Source: DLAJ01 sp964655525 (lineage in GTDB: Bacteria > Bacillota > Clostridia > Lachnospirales > Lachnospiraceae). Taken from it: 64,000 nucleotides of DNA. Shown piece by piece: positions 51,175 to 60,717 of the stretch. The notes under the pieces are model-generated. The model was given only the letters and a program-made list of their open reading frames with translations, was not told the origin of the DNA and ran no database searches. The translations under genes and the position numbers were made by a program. Each line of letters starts with the position of its first letter. The stretch's first letter is position 1. The DNA lies in contig CAZZNE010000002.1 of the NCBI GenBank assembly GCA_964655525.1, forward strand, positions 124,001-188,000, given 5' to 3'.

Positions 51175-53097
51175 TTATACATCCAGTTCCGCATCCACCG
51201 CATGATTGTAGATAAAGGCTCTTCTCGGCGGCACGTCATTTCCCATTAAAAGCTCCGTCATTTCGGATGCCCTGCGGGCATCTTCGATCTCCACGAGTTT
51301 TAAGCGGCGCTGTTCCGGATCGAGCGTCGTCTCCCAAAGCTGTTCGGCATCCATTTCCCCGAGACCTTTGTATCGCTGTAACGTGAAGGAACCCTTATGC
51401 GTTTTGCGATAGCGCTCAAGCGCCTTATCGTCATAGAGATATTCTTCTTTGCCCTTGCTCGGCATTGCTTTGTAAAGCGGGGGCATTGCGATATAGACAT
51501 GTCCCTCGTAGATTAAATCCGGCATGAACCGGTAAAACAACGTTAAAAGCAGCGTGCTGATATGCGCTCCGTCCACGTCGGCATCCGCCATAATAATGAT
51601 CTTATCATAGCGCAGCTTGTTAATGTCAAAATCATTCCCGTACCCCTCGGAAAAACCGCATCCGAATGCATTGATCATCGTCTTGATCTCCGCATTGGCA
51701 AGAATTTTGTCGATGCTTGCTTTTTCGACATTCAGAATTTTCCCGCGGATCGGCAGGATTGCCTGATACATGCGGTTTCGCGCGGTTTTTGCCGAACCGC
51801 CCGCAGAATCTCCCTCCACAATAAAAATCTCGCATTGTGCGGGCACCCTGCTCTCACAATTGGCAAGCTTTCCGTTGGAATCAAACGAATATTTCTGTTT
51901 TGTCAGCATATTCGTTTTTGCCTTTTCCTCGCTTTTGCGGATCTTCGCCGCCTTCTCGGCACAGGAAATGACGTTTTTCAATGTCTCTAAATTCTTATCA
52001 AAATAGCGGACGATCTCATCTCCCGTTACCTTGCTGACCGCCTTTGCGGCATCCTGATTGTCCAGCTTTGTCTTGGTCTGCCCCTCAAAACGCGGTGAAG
52101 GATGCTTGATGGAAATGACGGCAGTCATGCCGTTTCGGACATCCGCACCTGTAAAATTCACATCTTTTTCTTTCAGGATACCGAGCTGGCGGGCATACGT
52201 GTTGATGACGTTCGTAAACATCGTCTTAAAGCCCGTAATGTGCGTACCGCCCTCCGCATTGTAGATATTGTTACAAAAACCAAGTACATTTTCATGAAAC
52301 TCATTGACGAACTGCAGCGCAGCTTCGACCGCAATGCCATCACTCTCACCCTGAAAATAAATCACGTCATGAAGCGTCTCTCTCGACTGGTTCATATCCT
52401 TGATAAAGCCGACGATTCCTTCCGGTTCATGGTATTCGACATGATCCGGCTCCTCCCCGCGGTTATCCTCGAACACGATCGTCAGTGCCGGATTCAAATA
52501 TGCGGTTTCGTGAAGTCTGGATTTGACGTCTTCCTCCTTAAATCGCGTGCGGTCAAAGATCGTATCGTCTGGCAGGAAATTGACGGTCGTCCCGGTCTCT
52601 TTCGTCTTCCCGACGATCGGCAGAAGACCGTTTTCCAATTCCATGGTCGGAATACCGCGCTCATAGTGATCTTCATAGATATGGCCATCCTGCTTGACGG
52701 TTACGTGCAGATATGTGGAAAGCGCGTTGACAACGGAAGAACCAACGCCGTGCAGTCCGCCGCTCGTCTTATAAACAGAATCGTCAAATTTACCTCCTGC
52801 ATGCAAGGTCGTGAACACAAGACGCTCCGCGCTCATCCCCTTTTCATGCATGCCGACAGGGATACCGCGCCCATTGTCGGATACTGTTGCCGAACCGTCG
52901 GCATTTAAGGTCACCGTGATACGGTCACAAAAACCGGCAAGATGCTCATCCACCGCATTGTCCACAATCTCATAAATCAGATGGTTTAACCCTTTCGTGG
53001 ACACACTTCCGATATACATACCCGGCCTTACCCTGACCGCCTCAAGCCCTTCCAGCACGGTAATACTGGATGCGTCATATTTTACTTCGCTTGCCAT
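51175..53097 (-). CDS. Type IIA DNA topoisomerase subunit B (GyrB/ParE family)
   Basis: A 640-residue ATPase subunit. The GHKL pocket has YEIVDNAVDEHLAGF, VSDNGRGIPVGMHEK and SGGLHGVGSSVVNAL. The Toprim part has IVEGDSAGGSAKTARNR, PIRGKILNVEKA and IIMADADVDGAHI. Length and motifs fit both GyrB and ParE; because the partner lacks an intact GyrA box, a topoisomerase IV-type pair is favoured. GAGGTACG precedes ATG. A TATAAT (53179-53174) with a poor -35 lies about 75 bases upstream. Confidence 0.88.
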   Translation of the reverse strand: MASEVKYDASSITVLEGLEAVRVRPGMYIGSVSTKGLNHLIYEIVDNAVDEHLAGFCDRITVTLNADGSATVSDNGRGIPVGMHEKGMSAERLVFTTLHAGGKFDDSVYKTSGGLHGVGSSVVNALSTYLHVTVKQDGHIYEDHYERGIPTMELENGLLPIVGKTKETGTTVNFLPDDTIFDRTRFKEEDVKSRLHETAYLNPALTIVFEDNRGEEPDHVEYHEPEGIVGFIKDMNQSRETLHDVIYFQGESDGIAVEAALQFVNEFHENVLGFCNNIYNAEGGTHITGFKTMFTNVINTYARQLGILKEKDVNFTGADVRNGMTAVISIKHPSPRFEGQTKTKLDNQDAAKAVSKVTGDEIVRYFDKNLETLKNVISCAEKAAKIRKSEEKAKTNMLTKQKYSFDSNGKLANCESRVPAQCEIFIVEGDSAGGSAKTARNRMYQAILPIRGKILNVEKASIDKILANAEIKTMINAFGCGFSEGYGNDFDINKLRYDKIIIMADADVDGAHISTLLLTLFYRFMPDLIYEGHVYIAMPPLYKAMPSKGKEEYLYDDKALERYRKTHKGSFTLQRYKGLGEMDAEQLWETTLDPEQRRLKLVEIEDARRASEMTELLMGNDVPPRRAFIYNHAVDAELDV

Positions 53098-53173
53098 ATC
53101 GTACCTCTTTTTGGAAATCTGCAGTCCGGATCCATTTAGTTACCAAAATCTGTAAACTGCGCATATTGTATAT

Positions 53174-53202
53174 ATTATAGCATGTCCAATGAAATAAGAA
53201 AA
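53174..53202 (-). promoter_or_regulatory. Probable promoter of the topoisomerase pair
   Basis: On the minus strand TATAAT lies at 53179-53174; the best -35 (around 53202-53197, TTTTCT-like) is weak and runs into the U tract of the pnp terminator. Weak -35 boxes are common at supercoiling-sensitive topoisomerase promoters, but this is inference. Confidence 0.45.
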
Positions 53203-53255
53203 GAAAAAAATACACCATCTAGTTGATTTTGCAGTAAAATCACTAGATGGTGTAT
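53203..53255 (-). terminator. Strong terminator downstream of pnp
   Basis: ATACACCATCTAGT (53210-53223) and ACTAGATGGTGTAT (53242-53255), extended by GATTTT/AAAATC inside, form a stem of about 20 bp with one bulge. On the minus strand it runs into a T run (53210-53203). It stands beyond the paired-hairpin element that follows pnp. Confidence 0.9.
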
Positions 53256-53274
53256 GATTGTTTTCTTAATGCCG

Positions 53275-53326
53275 GAAGAATCGCTATGCGATTCTTCGAA
53301 AGATTTGCGCAAAGCGCAAATCTTTT
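53275..53326 (-). repeat. Paired-hairpin element, copy 5, after pnp
   Basis: GAAGAATCGC (53275-53284) with GCGATTCTTC (53288-53297) over TAT, then AAAGATTTGCGC (53299-53310) with GCGCAAATCTTT (53314-53325) over AAA. It begins right after the pnp stop codon and is followed 20 bases on by a genuine terminator, so it has another role. Confidence 0.82.
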
Positions 53327-55417
53327 TTATTGCTGTGCGACATCCTTCATGGAGAAGCTGATACGTCCCATCTTATCCTTGCCAAGACACACAACCGTTA
53401 CCGTATCGCCGAGCGTCAGCACATCTTCCACATGCTCGATACGCTGTTTTGCGATCTTGGAAATATGAACCATGCCCTCTTTGCCCGGTGCAAACTCAAT
53501 AAATGCGCCGAACTCCTTGATGCTGACAACCTTTCCTTTGAAGATCTGACCTTCCTGAAAATCGGTTACGATCGTCTTGATCATCTCGATCGCCTTGTCC
53601 ATCATTTCCTTCTCGGTTCCGCATACGCTGACTGCGCCGTCGTCCGTAATATCAATCTTTACGCCGGTTCTGGCAATGATCTCATTGATCGTCTTGCCTC
53701 TCTGCCCGACTACATCGCCAATCTTCTCAGGATCAATCTTGATCTGGATGATCTTCGGCGCATACTTGCCGACGGACTCACGCGGAGCGGCAATTGCCGG
53801 CTTCATGCAGTTCTCCATGATATACATGCGTGCTTCGCGGCAGCGTGCGATCGCGCCTTCCACGATCGCTTTTGTCAGGCCGTGAATCTTAATATCCATC
53901 TGGATCGCGGTGATACCGGCATCCGTACCGGTCACCTTAAAGTCCATATCGCCGAAGAAATCTTCCAATCCCTGAATATCCGTCAAAAGAATAAACTCGT
54001 CATCCGTCTCACCGGTCACAAGACCGCAGGAAATACCGGCAACCATTTTCTTGATCGGTACACCTGCCGCCATTAAGGACATACAGGATGCACAGGTGGA
54101 TGCCATGGAGGTTGAACCGTTGGATTCAAACGTCTCGGATACCGTACGGATTGCATACGGGAACTCTTCCTCGGAAGGAAGTACCGGAAGAAGCGCTCTC
54201 TCCGCAAGCGCACCATGTCCGATCTCACGGCGTCCCGGTCCGCGGCTCACCTTGGTCTCACCAACGGAATAGGACGGGAAATTATAATGATGCATATAGC
54301 GTTTTGCTGTTGTGTTTTCATCCAGCCCATCCACTTTCTGCATTTCAGAGAGCGGTGCAAGCGTACAGACATTGCAGATCTGTGTCTGTCCGCGGGTAAA
54401 CATGGCAGAACCATGCACGCGTGGGATAATATCAACCTCCGCTGCAAGCGGTCTGATCTCGGTAATCTTTCTTCCGTCCGGACGCTTCTGATCTTTTAAG
54501 ATCATCTTGCGGACAGTTTTCTTTTCATACTGATAAATCGCCTCGCCTAAAATCGCAAGCCACTCCTCGTTATCGCCAAACGCCTCCTCAAGCTTTGCGG
54601 TGATCTGGCGGATATTCTCCTCACGAACCTGCTTCTCGTCGGTAAAGACAGCTTTTTCCATCTCTTCAGCCGGAACAAGCTCTTTCATCTTTGCAAACAT
54701 TTCCTCGGGAATCGCACAGCTTGTATAAGTGTGCTTCGGCTTTCCGACCTCGGCGACAATTCCGTTGATAAACTCGATGATCTGCTTATTGATCGCGTCC
54801 GCCTTATAGATTGCCTCGATCATGGTCTGCTCAGGAATCTCATTGGCGCCAGCCTCGATCATCATGACCTTTTGCGCGGTAGATGCAACGGTCAGCTTCA
54901 AGTCGCCGTTCTTCCATGCTTCCTGAGACGGATTGACGATAAATTCCCCATTTATCATACCAATCTGCGTCATCGCGCACGGACCGTCAAACGGAATGTC
55001 GGAAATGCTTGTCGCGATCGAAGCGCCGAGCATTGCCGTCAGCTCCGGACGGCACTCGGGATCAACCGACATGACAAGGCAGTCAAGCGTAACGTCATTG
55101 CGGTAATCCTTCGGGAAAAGAGGACGCATCGGACGGTCGATGACACGGCTCGTCAGCACGGCGTTTTCAGAAGCCTTGCCCTCTCTCTTGTTAAAGCCGC
55201 CGGGAATTTTGCCTGCGGCATATAATTTCTCCTCATACTCCACGCTTAAAGGGAAGAAATCGATTCCATCCCTCGGCTTTTCGGATGCGGTCGCCGTACA
55301 CAGAACGGTTGTCTCCCCGTAATGCATGAACGCGCAGCCGTTTGCCTGTTTGCCGACTCTGTTGATGTCCACGCTCAGCGTACGCCCGCCAAGCTCCATC
55401 GAATAAGTTTTGAACAT
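53327..55417 (-). CDS. pnp: Polyribonucleotide nucleotidyltransferase (PNPase)
   Basis: A 696-residue trimeric 3'-5' phosphorolytic exoribonuclease. Two RNase PH-like domains (1-230 and about 310-540, with KRYMHHYNFPSYSVGET and RREIGHGALAERALLP) are followed by a KH domain (about 552-610, IGDVVGQRGKTINEIIARTG) and an S1 domain (about 620-690, FKGKVVSIKEFGAFIEFAPG, EGMVHISKIA). The length and order are standard. AGGAAGGAGAAAC precedes ATG. It follows rpsO as in most bacteria, with a long leader between them. Confidence 0.97.
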   Translation of the reverse strand: MFKTYSMELGGRTLSVDINRVGKQANGCAFMHYGETTVLCTATASEKPRDGIDFFPLSVEYEEKLYAAGKIPGGFNKREGKASENAVLTSRVIDRPMRPLFPKDYRNDVTLDCLVMSVDPECRPELTAMLGASIATSISDIPFDGPCAMTQIGMINGEFIVNPSQEAWKNGDLKLTVASTAQKVMMIEAGANEIPEQTMIEAIYKADAINKQIIEFINGIVAEVGKPKHTYTSCAIPEEMFAKMKELVPAEEMEKAVFTDEKQVREENIRQITAKLEEAFGDNEEWLAILGEAIYQYEKKTVRKMILKDQKRPDGRKITEIRPLAAEVDIIPRVHGSAMFTRGQTQICNVCTLAPLSEMQKVDGLDENTTAKRYMHHYNFPSYSVGETKVSRGPGRREIGHGALAERALLPVLPSEEEFPYAIRTVSETFESNGSTSMASTCASCMSLMAAGVPIKKMVAGISCGLVTGETDDEFILLTDIQGLEDFFGDMDFKVTGTDAGITAIQMDIKIHGLTKAIVEGAIARCREARMYIMENCMKPAIAAPRESVGKYAPKIIQIKIDPEKIGDVVGQRGKTINEIIARTGVKIDITDDGAVSVCGTEKEMMDKAIEMIKTIVTDFQEGQIFKGKVVSIKEFGAFIEFAPGKEGMVHISKIAKQRIEHVEDVLTLGDTVTVVCLGKDKMGRISFSMKDVAQQ

Positions 55418-55616
55418 ATGTTTCTCCTTCCTGTTCTAAAGCCGGGCGGAAGAAGCCGAAACTACTGATATACGAATGTATATCATATATACGGATATAT
55501 CTCATATATGCACATGCACCAACATACGCATATCAGTGGTCTCGGAATCCGCTCCCGCCCTGAATGTGAATAGTGACAATCGAAACCGCCCGCATCGAAA
55601 CAAAGCGGTTTCTCAT

Positions 55617-55648
55617 AAAAATGAGGACGGATGGCCCGTCCTCATTTC
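55617..55648 (-). terminator. Terminator after rpsO / pnp leader hairpin
   Basis: On the minus strand AAATGAGGACGG, loop GCCAT, CCGTCCTCATTT then TTAT. A second GC-rich stem (GGAACGCCG with CGGCGTTCC, about 55650-55690) lies just upstream in rpsO's 3' end, and GAAACCGC/GCGGTTTC (about 55580-55615) follows. The A/T-rich stretch 55470-55510 carries repeated ATAT-type palindromes in the pnp leader, a likely RNase target. Confidence 0.75.
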
Positions 55649-55690
55649 GGGAACGCCGCCTGTTCCGCGAAAGAACACGGCGTTCCATGT

Positions 55691-55957
55691 TTACTTTCTG
55701 ATTCCAAGTTTCTCGATCAAAGCACGGTATCTTTCAATGTCGGTTTTCTTCAGATAATCAAGTAAGCCTCTTCTCTGACCTACCATCTTCAAAAGACCTC
55801 TTCTTGAATGATGATCCTTCTGATGCGTCTTTAAGTGCTCCGTCAGCTCCTGAATTCTCGCTGTGAGAACTGCAACCTGTACCTCAGGTGAACCCGTATC
55901 GCCTTCCGATAACGCGTACTCCTTCATGATTGCCTGCTTCTTTTCCTTAGAAATCAT
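55691..55957 (-). CDS. rpsO: 30S ribosomal protein S15
   Basis: An 88-residue primary 16S rRNA-binding protein. The sequence starts MISKEKKQAIMKEYALSEGD and has TGSPEVQVAVLTARIQELTE, HHSRRGLLKMVGQRRGLLDY. The length is exact for the family. AGGAGGAAAG precedes ATG. A small stem AGGCG-TTT-CGCCT lies about 20 bases before the ribosome site and could be an S15 autoregulation element; that is unproven. Confidence 0.98.
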   Translation of the reverse strand: MISKEKKQAIMKEYALSEGDTGSPEVQVAVLTARIQELTEHLKTHQKDHHSRRGLLKMVGQRRGLLDYLKKTDIERYRALIEKLGIRK

Positions 55958-56062
55958 GTCTCTTTCCTCCTGATTTTTACTAGGCGAAACGCCTGTTACT
56001 GCCGATACTAAGAAACAGGTTGGAGTGTCCCGTATCCGAGTATGGCAAACTCACACCGCTAT

Positions 56063-56091
56063 ATTGTAGCACAATCCAAATCATCTGTAAA
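56063..56091 (-). promoter_or_regulatory. Promoter of rpsO-pnp
   Basis: On the minus strand: TTTACA (56091-56086), 17 bases, TACAAT (56068-56063), about 105 bases upstream of rpsO. It overlaps nothing coding; the ABC exporter gene ends at 56111. Confidence 0.8.
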
Positions 56092-56110
56092 GCCCGATTC
56101 TTCATTCCTT

Positions 56111-57997
56111 TTACCCTTCCGCCTCATAGTACTTCGCCTGTGCATGCCAGAGTTCCGCATAGACACCGCCCTCATACGCAAGCAGTTCCTCGTGACTTCC
56201 CGTCTGCACCAGCTCCCCTTGGTCAAACACGGCAATCTTGTCACAGAACCGGCAGGAGGACAATCTGTGGCTGATGTAGATGGCCGTTTTTTCTCCGGCG
56301 ATTTTATCAAATTTATGATAAATCTCAGCTTCTGCAATGGGATCCAGGGCTGCCGTAGGCTCATCTAACAGTACGAAAGGCGCCTCCTTATAAATCGCTC
56401 TGGCGATCGCAAGCTTCTGGGCTTCCCCGCCGCTGATCTCAATGCCGTCATCGGTATAATCTTTGTACAGGAAGCTCTCGATCCCCCTTTCACCCATCTC
56501 GGCAAGCCGTTCTCCGAATCCTGCATCCAAAAGACAGCGTCGCACTTTCTCACTGTCATACTCTTTGTCCACAGCAATATTTTCCGCAAGCATCAGTGCA
56601 AAGAGCACATAATCCTGAAATACTACAGAAAAAAGCTTGGAGTACTCATCATGGCGGAACTTTTTAATATCCACGCCGTTGACCAGAATTTCCCCTTCCT
56701 CCGGATCATAAAGCCTGCAGAGCAATTTGATCATCGTGGTCTTTCCCGACCCGTTTCTTCCCACAATGGCAAGCCTCTCACCAACACGCAGCTCCAAGGA
56801 AAAATTTTTCAGCGCATATTCCTTGCTTCCGGGATATTTGAAAGAGACATTTCGAAATACAATATGGTATTCATGATCGCTCCGCTTCTCCATCGGCAAC
56901 GAGCCTTTATACATTTCATCCGAAAGCTCCAACAATTCCAAAATACCAACCTGTTTTCTCGCCGTCATATTGATATAACAGCATCCGATCGCAGCCTCCA
57001 CGGTCTGGTGAAGAATGTTCGTGAGACAGCCGGCGTACAGAATCAGGGAACCCACCGGCATGCTGCCGTTTAAGGCTGCCATCGCCACAATACCGTACGC
57101 TCCCATCAGGGACAGCACATACATGACTGTGCGGATGCTTCTTTCACCTATATCACAGAGCGCCGGACGCTTTATGGCATAGTCTTTCAGTTCTTTGGTT
57201 TGAAGTTTGTCATAAGTCCAGTGCTTCATCACCTCATAACCGCCGTATATCCGAACATCCTTTCCGTTTCCATAGCGATAATGCCAGGAACCACCGGCGA
57301 AGTCCCACACATAATGCCAAAGAAACTTTTTCTCTTCCTGGGTTGGGACGTGAAACATATAATAGCAGCTCCTCATATTGATTTTGTAATTCACGGAATA
57401 ACATACGCCGAGACAAATACATAGCAGGAGCAGCACCACTGCCGCCCGGCCGATATCCTTTCCCTGAAAATAAGAGAACATGGGCGCGCCGATGGCGACC
57501 GCTCCGATCACCTCCACCAATCCTCTTAACACGTTTGACACCTGCCAGAACATACTGAAAATTCCGGCGCCCCAGTTGTTGTCCATGCGGATTCTCTCCT
57601 GCATCTCTTTTAATCTGGGACTGTCGATCAAAGAAAAATCCAAATTCATGAGCTTCTCTTGCTGCAACGCCTGATATTTGTCGGCGATCATTTCACTTCG
57701 GATATTGATCCGTCTGCTAAGAATATTTTCCACCGACCTTCCAAGACTCAGGAGTATAATAAAAAAGATGATCCTTCCAAAAACTTGTGAAAATTGAAAA
57801 TTGATTGCAATCTGATTGAGCACGTAGGCGGACAACAACATTCCTCCGTAACCCAAACCGACAGACAGAAGGACTAACATCATCTGTAACGGAATATAAC
57901 TGCCGTCCAGACTCACGATCAGCTTCATGACCCGCCTAATATTGTCAAGATTCTGCCGAAATGACAGCTTCTCCAAAAGCTTTGATTCCTCAAGCAT
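56111..57997 (-). CDS. ABC exporter half-transporter A (membrane + ATPase)
   Basis: A 628-residue fused exporter subunit. Membrane helices occupy about 30-330. The nucleotide-binding domain (about 375-628) has Walker A GRNGSGKTT, signature EISGGEAQKLAIARAIYKE, Walker B FVLLDEPTAALDP and switch histidine ISHRLSS, all intact. It starts 2 bases after the stop of the second half-transporter, with AAGGAGGTG, so the two form a heterodimer. The GHKL/LytTR pair upstream likely controls them. The exported substrate may be a peptide, lipid or drug; not decidable here. Confidence 0.9.
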   Translation of the reverse strand: MLEESKLLEKLSFRQNLDNIRRVMKLIVSLDGSYIPLQMMLVLLSVGLGYGGMLLSAYVLNQIAINFQFSQVFGRIIFFIILLSLGRSVENILSRRINIRSEMIADKYQALQQEKLMNLDFSLIDSPRLKEMQERIRMDNNWGAGIFSMFWQVSNVLRGLVEVIGAVAIGAPMFSYFQGKDIGRAAVVLLLLCICLGVCYSVNYKINMRSCYYMFHVPTQEEKKFLWHYVWDFAGGSWHYRYGNGKDVRIYGGYEVMKHWTYDKLQTKELKDYAIKRPALCDIGERSIRTVMYVLSLMGAYGIVAMAALNGSMPVGSLILYAGCLTNILHQTVEAAIGCCYINMTARKQVGILELLELSDEMYKGSLPMEKRSDHEYHIVFRNVSFKYPGSKEYALKNFSLELRVGERLAIVGRNGSGKTTMIKLLCRLYDPEEGEILVNGVDIKKFRHDEYSKLFSVVFQDYVLFALMLAENIAVDKEYDSEKVRRCLLDAGFGERLAEMGERGIESFLYKDYTDDGIEISGGEAQKLAIARAIYKEAPFVLLDEPTAALDPIAEAEIYHKFDKIAGEKTAIYISHRLSSCRFCDKIAVFDQGELVQTGSHEELLAYEGGVYAELWHAQAKYYEAEG

Positions 57998-57999
57998 CC

Positions 58000-59835
58000 T
58001 TAAAACACCTCCTTCTCAAGCTTGGTTTTGGCATAATAGCGGCTCTGCACCTCAAACATGTTCGCATAGGAGCCCTTCAAGTCCATCAGTTCCTGATGGC
58101 TTCCTTCCTCCAGAATACCACCCTCCCCAAGCAGTACAATCCGGTCTGAAAACCGTGTGCTGGCAAGCCGGTGAGAAATAAAAATGGCTGTTTTCCCCTC
58201 GGAATACCGGAAATAATGATCATAAATCTCTGATTCCGCAATGGGATCTAAGGCCGCTGTCGGCTCATCCAATACCAAAACCGGCGCGTCCTTATACAAC
58301 GCTCTGGCAAGCATGAACCGCTGCTCCTCGCCGCCTGACAGCTCCAGTCCATCCTCATCTATATCCTTGTCAAAGAACGTATCCATGGTCACGCCCTTTT
58401 CATGAAATTTTTCATCAAGTCCCGCCCGCTCAAGCGATTTCCATGCTCTCTCGCTGTCATAATCACTCTCAAAGGTCAGATTTTCCGCTACCGTGACCGG
58501 AAGGATAAAGGGCTCCTGAAAGACGGCGGAAAACAATTCGTAAAGCTCCTCTTTCGGAAATTCCGTTCGATCAATGCCACCGATCAGAATGCTGCCCTCA
58601 TCTGGCTCATACATGCCGCAGAGCAGCTTGACAAAAGTTGTTTTCCCGGCCCCGTTAACACCCACCAGCGCAAGCTTTTCCCCTGCGCTTATCTTCAGGT
58701 TGAAATGATCAAATATTTTTTTCTCCGCCTTGCTGTCATAGGAAAACGATACATCACGAAACTCAATGGATACCGGCTGTTTCAGTTCTGAAATATGTCT
58801 TTTTCCTGTCCGCAGATCCCCTTCCGGCAGCTCCATATATGCTCTGTAAAAATTAGTATCCTTAGAACCGCTGCGCAGCTCAGCCAGACTGTTCATAATA
58901 CTTCCCACAAAACCGGCGAACCCGGTGATCGCGCCGAAGTATAACACAAACTCTCCGGCGCTCACAGCACCGTCAAATACTTTTTTTAACAGATATCCAT
59001 AGGCGAAAATGTCCCGCCCCACAGACAATAGATTTTCAATCTGCCAATATACATAATCGCCCCTTCCCTTCTGTTTCGCCAGTTCTCTGCATTTCGCCAG
59101 CAGCATGTCCTTTTCCTTGTTCAGCCATCCCGTCATGCCAAAGATTCTCACGTCCTTTGCCGCAGCCGGACTTCCCATGGCATTGTAAAAAAGATAGGAT
59201 TTCTTCTTATCCAGATCTGCCTCCTCGCCGCGGAATTTCTCCATATATTTGATCTTGGAAAGACTGATGGCATATTGGACTAAAGCGATCGCCAAAAGCA
59301 GCACCGCAACCCATGGACTTAGGAAGCTGAGCACCGTGCTATACAGTACAAAGCTAATGACATTTTTGATGATGTCAATGGCTGCATAGGTCACTTTGTA
59401 GAGCGCGCACCAATCCCCGCCGTTAACGACGCCCATTGCCTTCCAATATAATTCTTTGGCGCGTCCTTCCTCCACATATCGATAGGAAACCCGCAGCGTT
59501 TTCAGAAATAGATTTGCAAGCAGCTCATTTCTTCTGGTATTATAAAGAAAATATTTTCCCTGACTGGCAGCAGACGCCACATAAATGCTCATGCACAAGA
59601 ATCCGAATATTGCAAGCGTCAGCCATAGCCTCTGCAGCGTGACGCCCTTCGTCACCAGATCCAATGTCATTTTGGGCAGATAAATGCCAAAGAGAGGCTG
59701 TATCGCGCCAAACAGCACTTCCGCTAAACACATCCACAGAAAAACAGGAATGCTTTGTTTGTAATATTTAAAATAATAGCCGATGTTCTGAAAAATATTG
59801 TATTGCTTTTCATACTGTGATTCTGTTTGTTTCAA
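58000..59835 (-). CDS. ABC exporter half-transporter B (membrane + ATPase)
   Basis: A 611-residue partner subunit. Membrane region about 25-320; nucleotide-binding domain with GVNGAGKTT, ELSGGEEQRFMLARALYKD, LVLDEPTAALDP and ISHRLAS, all intact, so both ATP sites of the heterodimer look active, unlike many heterodimers with one degenerate site. The start is a TTG (59835-59833) with GAGGGGAT upstream; no ATG offers a better site. A TATACT with weak -35 lies about 95 bases upstream, as expected for an activator-dependent promoter. Confidence 0.88.
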   Translation of the reverse strand: MKQTESQYEKQYNIFQNIGYYFKYYKQSIPVFLWMCLAEVLFGAIQPLFGIYLPKMTLDLVTKGVTLQRLWLTLAIFGFLCMSIYVASAASQGKYFLYNTRRNELLANLFLKTLRVSYRYVEEGRAKELYWKAMGVVNGGDWCALYKVTYAAIDIIKNVISFVLYSTVLSFLSPWVAVLLLAIALVQYAISLSKIKYMEKFRGEEADLDKKKSYLFYNAMGSPAAAKDVRIFGMTGWLNKEKDMLLAKCRELAKQKGRGDYVYWQIENLLSVGRDIFAYGYLLKKVFDGAVSAGEFVLYFGAITGFAGFVGSIMNSLAELRSGSKDTNFYRAYMELPEGDLRTGKRHISELKQPVSIEFRDVSFSYDSKAEKKIFDHFNLKISAGEKLALVGVNGAGKTTFVKLLCGMYEPDEGSILIGGIDRTEFPKEELYELFSAVFQEPFILPVTVAENLTFESDYDSERAWKSLERAGLDEKFHEKGVTMDTFFDKDIDEDGLELSGGEEQRFMLARALYKDAPVLVLDEPTAALDPIAESEIYDHYFRYSEGKTAIFISHRLASTRFSDRIVLLGEGGILEEGSHQELMDLKGSYANMFEVQSRYYAKTKLEKEVF

Positions 59836-59950
59836 TCTAATCCCCTCTGCGCGCTGCGACGCGCACGCTGATTCTTTATCGGTTGAATACGCTTTTTTTA
59901 TTCAACTTATCGCGTTTCGCTCAGTATAGCATAAGAATTTCCCGTAAAAA

Positions 59951-59981
59951 GAAAAAATGCACGAATGGTTTCATTCGTGCA
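59951..59981 (-). terminator. Terminator overlapping the kinase stop codon
   Basis: TGCACGAAT (59958-59966) pairs with ATTCGTGCA (59973-59981); on the minus strand it runs into TTTTTTC. The kinase's last codons and TGA are within the 5' arm and loop, so termination of the regulator-kinase transcript happens right at its end. Confidence 0.85.
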
Positions 59982-60717
59982 CCAACGGCAGAAGGATTTC
60001 CGTAGCAAATACATTTTCCTCATCCTGCCTGTCAATATATCCCTTATATCTCTCGACAACCTTGTCTATGCGCATCAGCCCAAATCCATGGGATCGTCCT
60101 TCTTTGGAGGACAGATACCGGATCTCATGATTCTCCCCGCGCTTTTTGTCCGGACGCCCGTTCACCGCGTTCATGACATAAATATATAGCTGCCCTTTGA
60201 GAATATCCATATAGACTCTGATAAACCTCGCCTCTTCATCCTCGATCCGCAGACACGCTTCCATGGCGTTGTCCATCAGGTTTCCGATGATCAGCGACAG
60301 GTCTATCTCCGAAATGTCCAATTTGGATGGCACGATGGCTTTTGCCTCCACAGCGATATGCTTTGCCTTCGCCAGAGACATCTTGCTGTTTAATATCGCA
60401 TCAATCATGACATTTCCCGTTTTGACTACCGTGTCAACCGTTGTAAGATCCTCATCTAACCGATCAAGATATTGTCCGAGTTTATCCGTCTCTCCCATGG
60501 CAAGATATGCCTTCATGGATTGAATATGATTGTGGTAATCATGCCGCCAGCCTCTGGTCTGCCTGTACATATTTTCTACTTCTTCACAGTGCTTTTGCAG
60601 CAGGTCACTTTGATAATGACTGATCCGTCGATCCACCAGCCTCACAAGCCAGACTCTTGCCCCAAGCAGCAGTCCCAGAAGGACAAAAGCGCCCGCCGCT
60701 ATCCCAATAACCGTCAT
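59971..60717 (-). CDS. GHKL sensor kinase, AgrC/VirS-like, with minimal membrane anchor
   Basis: A 248-residue kinase. One hydrophobic helix (about 3-26) replaces the usual five to seven of AgrC. The dimerisation/phosphoacceptor region has GWRHDYHNHIQSMKAYLAMG with the histidine in RHDYHNH. The ATP pocket has LIIGNLMDNAMEACLR (N box) and SHGFGLMRIDKVVERYKG (G box). Its start overlaps the regulator's stop by four bases. The lack of a large sensor domain suggests that it senses the membrane, a partner such as the exporter, or an intracellular cue. Confidence 0.85.
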   Translation of the reverse strand: MTVIGIAAGAFVLLGLLLGARVWLVRLVDRRISHYQSDLLQKHCEEVENMYRQTRGWRHDYHNHIQSMKAYLAMGETDKLGQYLDRLDEDLTTVDTVVKTGNVMIDAILNSKMSLAKAKHIAVEAKAIVPSKLDISEIDLSLIIGNLMDNAMEACLRIEDEEARFIRVYMDILKGQLYIYVMNAVNGRPDKKRGENHEIRYLSSKEGRSHGFGLMRIDKVVERYKGYIDRQDEENVFATEILLPLVHE

